DNA of 64,000 nt from positions 334,912-398,911 of the forward strand of contig CANMXP010000003.1 of the NCBI GenBank assembly GCA_947501845.1, written 5' to 3'. The first letter of the stretch is position 1; every line of letters begins with the position of its first letter. The notes below the pieces were generated by a model. The model was not told the origin of the DNA. It did not search any database and saw only the letters and a program-made list of their open reading frames with translations. The translations under genes and the position numbers were made by a program. Origin of the DNA: an uncultured Flavobacteriaceae bacterium. GTDB taxonomy: Bacteria; Bacteroidota; Bacteroidia; Flavobacteriales; Flavobacteriaceae. Below, one piece after another: positions 61,125 through 64,000 of the stretch.

Positions 61125-64000
61125 ATGAAAAATTATATATCCGCACTTTTGTTCTTATTGGCATCTCAGATAGCCTTATCCCAGACGCCTGCAACTATTA
61201 TCAAGGACGGCAGCTACACTGTAGATTCAAGCAGCGGGATCATCGACTTAACGGCGACACAGTCCATCACCCTGAAGCCCGACAGCTGGATCAAGAGCGG
61301 GAGTACCTTCACCGCACGAATAATAGAAAACACCACTGCTAATGATGCTTATACCAGTTTTTCCTTTAGTAATGAAAATTATGTATTCACGCGTAGTTTC
61401 CAAGAGCCCATGACCTCTTTTAATGCGGCTACAGCCAAAGAGGGGGATGTTATCGAGCAGATCACTTATTTTGATGGACTGGGAAGACCTATGCAAAGCA
61501 TTGGAATAAAAGCGGCTCCCAATGACAAAAAAGACATCATAACCCACATAGACTACGATGATTATGGCAGGCAGGACAAGGACTGGCTGCCCTACCACGA
61601 GACAACAGGAGTTGTTGGTACCTACAAGGGGGACAGGGCCACGGCCACCAACCAGTACTACCAGGCCAACTATGCCGACGATTTTGCGGGAGTGCCCCTT
61701 CCCGAGATCAATGCCTATTCACAGAAAGGCCTCGAGGCCTCGCCCCTAAGCAGAGTATTGCAACAGGCGGCCCCTGGCAAGGACTGGAAACTGGGCGGCG
61801 GCAACGAGATAGATTTCGATTATGGCTCCAACATTACGGGTGAGGTACGTCTCTACGAGGTGACTTTTGCAAGTAATAATCCAGAAGCGCCCCAACTAAC
61901 GGGCGGTACTTCTTACTATACGGCAGGGGAGCTCTATAAGACCATCACAAAAGATGAGAACCATGACGGGACCACGTCCAAGGCACATACCACCGAGGAG
62001 TTCAAGGACAAGCAGGGGCGTGTTGTTTTAAAGCGTACCTATGGTACTTCTGTGGTCAATGGGACATCACAGACCAATACAGCCCATGACACCTATTATG
62101 TGTATGATGATTTTGGCAACCTTAGTTATGTGTTACCACCAAAATCGGAGCCCAATACGGCATTACCCGATGCTAACGAGCTACTGGAACTGTGCTATCA
62201 ATATAAGTACGATAATAGAAACCGATTGGTAGAAAAGAAAATACCAGGTAAAGATTGGGAATATATTGTGTATAATAAATTGGATCAACCTGTGTTGACC
62301 CAGGATGCTCTGCAACGTCCCAATAAACAATGGCTGTTTACCAAATACGATGTATTTGGCAGAGTAGTCTATACAGGGATTTATACCCATGGATCTGTAG
62401 CTACCCGATTACAAATGGTTACTGCCTACAATAATTATTATACAAATAATGCTTCCGAGGATCTGTTTGAAGAAAAGACCACTTCCGAGGGAAGTTACCA
62501 TTATTATAGTAACGGAGCGTTTCCAAATACAGGGCTGGAAGTCCTTACGGTCAACTATTATGATGATTATAACTTTAATAAAGATGGGGTGAGTTTGCCA
62601 AGCACAGCTGATGGTCAAACAGTTATCAATCATAATGATGCCAACAAAAAGCTTACCAAGGGTCTGGCAACTGGTTCTAAAGTCAAGGTTTTAACCACGA
62701 TCAATTGGATCACGACACTTACAGGATACGATGTAAAAGGACGGCCTGTTTATATAGCCAGTAAGAATAATTATTTATCTACAACCGATGTCGTTGTTAA
62801 CAAGCTCGACTTTGCAGGTAAAGTAGACAGATCTACGACCACCCATAGCAAAACAGGACAAACACCTATTACAATGCAAGATGTATTTGTATACGATCAT
62901 GAGGGCAGGTTGCTAAGACAAAAACAAACCATTAATAATCTTGAACAGGAAACCATTGTAGATAACAGCTACGACAACCTTGGACAATTGGAAAGCAAAG
63001 GAGTTGGAGGAAAGTCCTCAAATACCAACAGGTTACAGAATGTGGATTACACCTATAATGTAAGGGGCTGGTTAAAACAGATCAATAACCCTACTACTTT
63101 GGGCTCTGATTTGTTTGGGTTTAAGATTGGCTATAATGAAGGAGCGAATGCTTTGTACAACGGTAATATTAGCTCAACGCAATGGAAAACAGCTAATACG
63201 GACAACAGTCTAAAAACATACAACTATCAGTATGATGCGCTTAACAGGATTACTTCGGCTACAGATAATATTAACCGTTACAATTTATCAGGCTTAGCTT
63301 ATGACAAGAATGGGAACATTACAGGTTTAACTAGAGGCGGGCATACCAATAGTGGTGCAACGACCTTTGGTGCTATGGACAACCTAATATACACCTACCA
63401 GGCTAATAGTAACAAGCTTATAAAAGTATTGGACAATGGAAACAGTACCTACGGGTTTAAAGATGGTGCCAATACCACTACCGAATACACCTATGATGCC
63501 AATGGGAATATGTTAACCGATACCAACAAGGGTATTTCAGCGAATATAATATATAATCACTTGAATTTACCTAGAATAGTACCAAAAGGTTCTGGAGCTA
63601 TTTATTATATTTACGATGCTACTGGTGTCAAATTGGAAAAAAAGATTGTAGAATATCTTAAACCTAATAAGTACACGTTTTATGCAGGAAACTATATTTA
63701 TGATAGAACTGGTGACACGGGAGAAGGTTCTTTGAAATTCTTTAACCACCCAGAGGGTTATTTTGATGTAACAAACCCTCCCACTTCGGGGGAGCTAGAG
63801 GGGGATTATGTATACCAATACAAAGACCATTTGGGGAATATCAGGTTGAGTTATAGCGATACTGATGGCAATGGAAGTATTACAGTTTCAACTGAAATAC
63901 TGGAGGAGAACAACTACTATCCCTTTGGCATGCTCCACAAAGGATATAATAATGTTGTAAACAGCAGTAACCCTGCTCTTAATTGGGATTATCTTGGACA
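61125..64000 (+). CDS. DUF6443 / RHS-repeat protein, partial (runs off window end)
   Basis: An open frame of 958 codons starts at ATG 61125 with a signal peptide (MKNYISALLFLLASQIALSQ) and has no stop before the edge. The DUF6443 stretch is at about 85-200 (EQITYFDGLGRPMQSIGIKA). YD repeats follow (YTYDANGNMLTD, LAYDKNGNITGL), then the start of the RHS-associated core (VYQYKDHLGNIRLSYSDTDG, NNYYPFGMLHKGYN). The C-terminal variable part, often a toxin in such proteins, would lie beyond 64000. About 61125-62200 is much richer in G and C than the rest. Confidence 0.9.
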   Translation, partial: MKNYISALLFLLASQIALSQTPATIIKDGSYTVDSSSGIIDLTATQSITLKPDSWIKSGSTFTARIIENTTANDAYTSFSFSNENYVFTRSFQEPMTSFNAATAKEGDVIEQITYFDGLGRPMQSIGIKAAPNDKKDIITHIDYDDYGRQDKDWLPYHETTGVVGTYKGDRATATNQYYQANYADDFAGVPLPEINAYSQKGLEASPLSRVLQQAAPGKDWKLGGGNEIDFDYGSNITGEVRLYEVTFASNNPEAPQLTGGTSYYTAGELYKTITKDENHDGTTSKAHTTEEFKDKQGRVVLKRTYGTSVVNGTSQTNTAHDTYYVYDDFGNLSYVLPPKSEPNTALPDANELLELCYQYKYDNRNRLVEKKIPGKDWEYIVYNKLDQPVLTQDALQRPNKQWLFTKYDVFGRVVYTGIYTHGSVATRLQMVTAYNNYYTNNASEDLFEEKTTSEGSYHYYSNGAFPNTGLEVLTVNYYDDYNFNKDGVSLPSTADGQTVINHNDANKKLTKGLATGSKVKVLTTINWITTLTGYDVKGRPVYIASKNNYLSTTDVVVNKLDFAGKVDRSTTTHSKTGQTPITMQDVFVYDHEGRLLRQKQTINNLEQETIVDNSYDNLGQLESKGVGGKSSNTNRLQNVDYTYNVRGWLKQINNPTTLGSDLFGFKIGYNEGANALYNGNISSTQWKTANTDNSLKTYNYQYDALNRITSATDNINRYNLSGLAYDKNGNITGLTRGGHTNSGATTFGAMDNLIYTYQANSNKLIKVLDNGNSTYGFKDGANTTTEYTYDANGNMLTDTNKGISANIIYNHLNLPRIVPKGSGAIYYIYDATGVKLEKKIVEYLKPNKYTFYAGNYIYDRTGDTGEGSLKFFNHPEGYFDVTNPPTSGELEGDYVYQYKDHLGNIRLSYSDTDGNGSITVSTEILEENNYYPFGMLHKGYNNVVNSSNPALNWDYLG
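63776..63804. repeat. CCCTCCC/GGGGGAG repeat inside the RHS coding frame
   Basis: CCCTCCCACTTCGGGGGAG and then CTAGAGGGG have the form of the flavobacterial intergenic repeat also at 41573-41600, but in opposite orientation. It is translated in frame as the unusual NPPTSGELEGD inside the otherwise conserved NHPEGY...DYVYQYKDHLG stretch. Confidence 0.6.

Noticed and set aside
57775..64000. Type VI secretion or contact-dependent toxin locus around the RHS genes
   Set aside because: No VgrG, PAAR, Hcp, immunity gene or toxin domain is visible; the C-terminal region that could decide lies beyond the window.

Overview
The window looks like a chromosomal segment of a marine-type member of the Flavobacteriaceae (Bacteroidota). 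Supporting signs are AT-rich DNA, Bacteroidota promoters of the TTTG-N19-TAnnTTTG type, a GLPGLI protein paired with a TonB-receptor-like barrel, periplasmic proteins with Tat signals, a long DUF6443/RHS gene, an argF of the N-acyl-ornithine type, and intergenic repeat families common in this group. Genus cannot be fixed from sequence reading alone.

Layout. 1-4260: end of a secreted protein gene (minus) and a GLPGLI/outer-membrane barrel pair. 4278-7603: tRNA-Tyr and a WGR/leucine-rich-repeat protein. 7626-9095: metK (minus) preceded by a SAM-II-type riboswitch that carries about 90 nt of extra sequence. 9146-16389: ilvDBNCA operon with a leader-peptide attenuator. 16632-38254: a 21.6-kb carbohydrate region with four Gfo/Idh/MocA oxidoreductases, three DUF1080 genes (four domains), three TIM-barrel isomerase-like proteins, two GMC dehydrogenase/small-subunit pairs, an MFS transporter and an AraC regulator; gapN, a lipoprotein azurin and an unknown secreted protein are interleaved. 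38510-50124: an arginine/proline operon (GNAT-argG-argC-proC-argD-proA-proB-argF-argB-argE-argH) preceded by two candidate arginine leader peptides. 50158-57379: esterases, a TetR/AhpD-like pair with matching palindromic operators, a membrane-anchored AraC regulator, and a Fur-family regulator divergent from a thioredoxin-reductase-like protein. 57775-64000: two RHS/YD-repeat genes, the second running off the window.

How the genes work together. The ilv and arg/pro blocks are complete biosynthetic units whose 5' regions carry RNA-level control: Ile/Val-rich and Arg-rich leader peptides with alternative pairings, and a SAM riboswitch for metK. The carbohydrate region fits the 3-keto-glycoside route: oxidation of sugar C3 by periplasmic FAD or NAD(P) dehydrogenases, cleavage or hydration by DUF1080 and TIM-barrel proteins, uptake by MFS, and reduction by a cytosolic Gfo/Idh/MocA enzyme. 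It has no SusC/SusD pair and no recognisable classical glycoside hydrolase. This and the RNA leaders are the most interesting parts of the window. No CRISPR array, prophage or intact transposase was seen.
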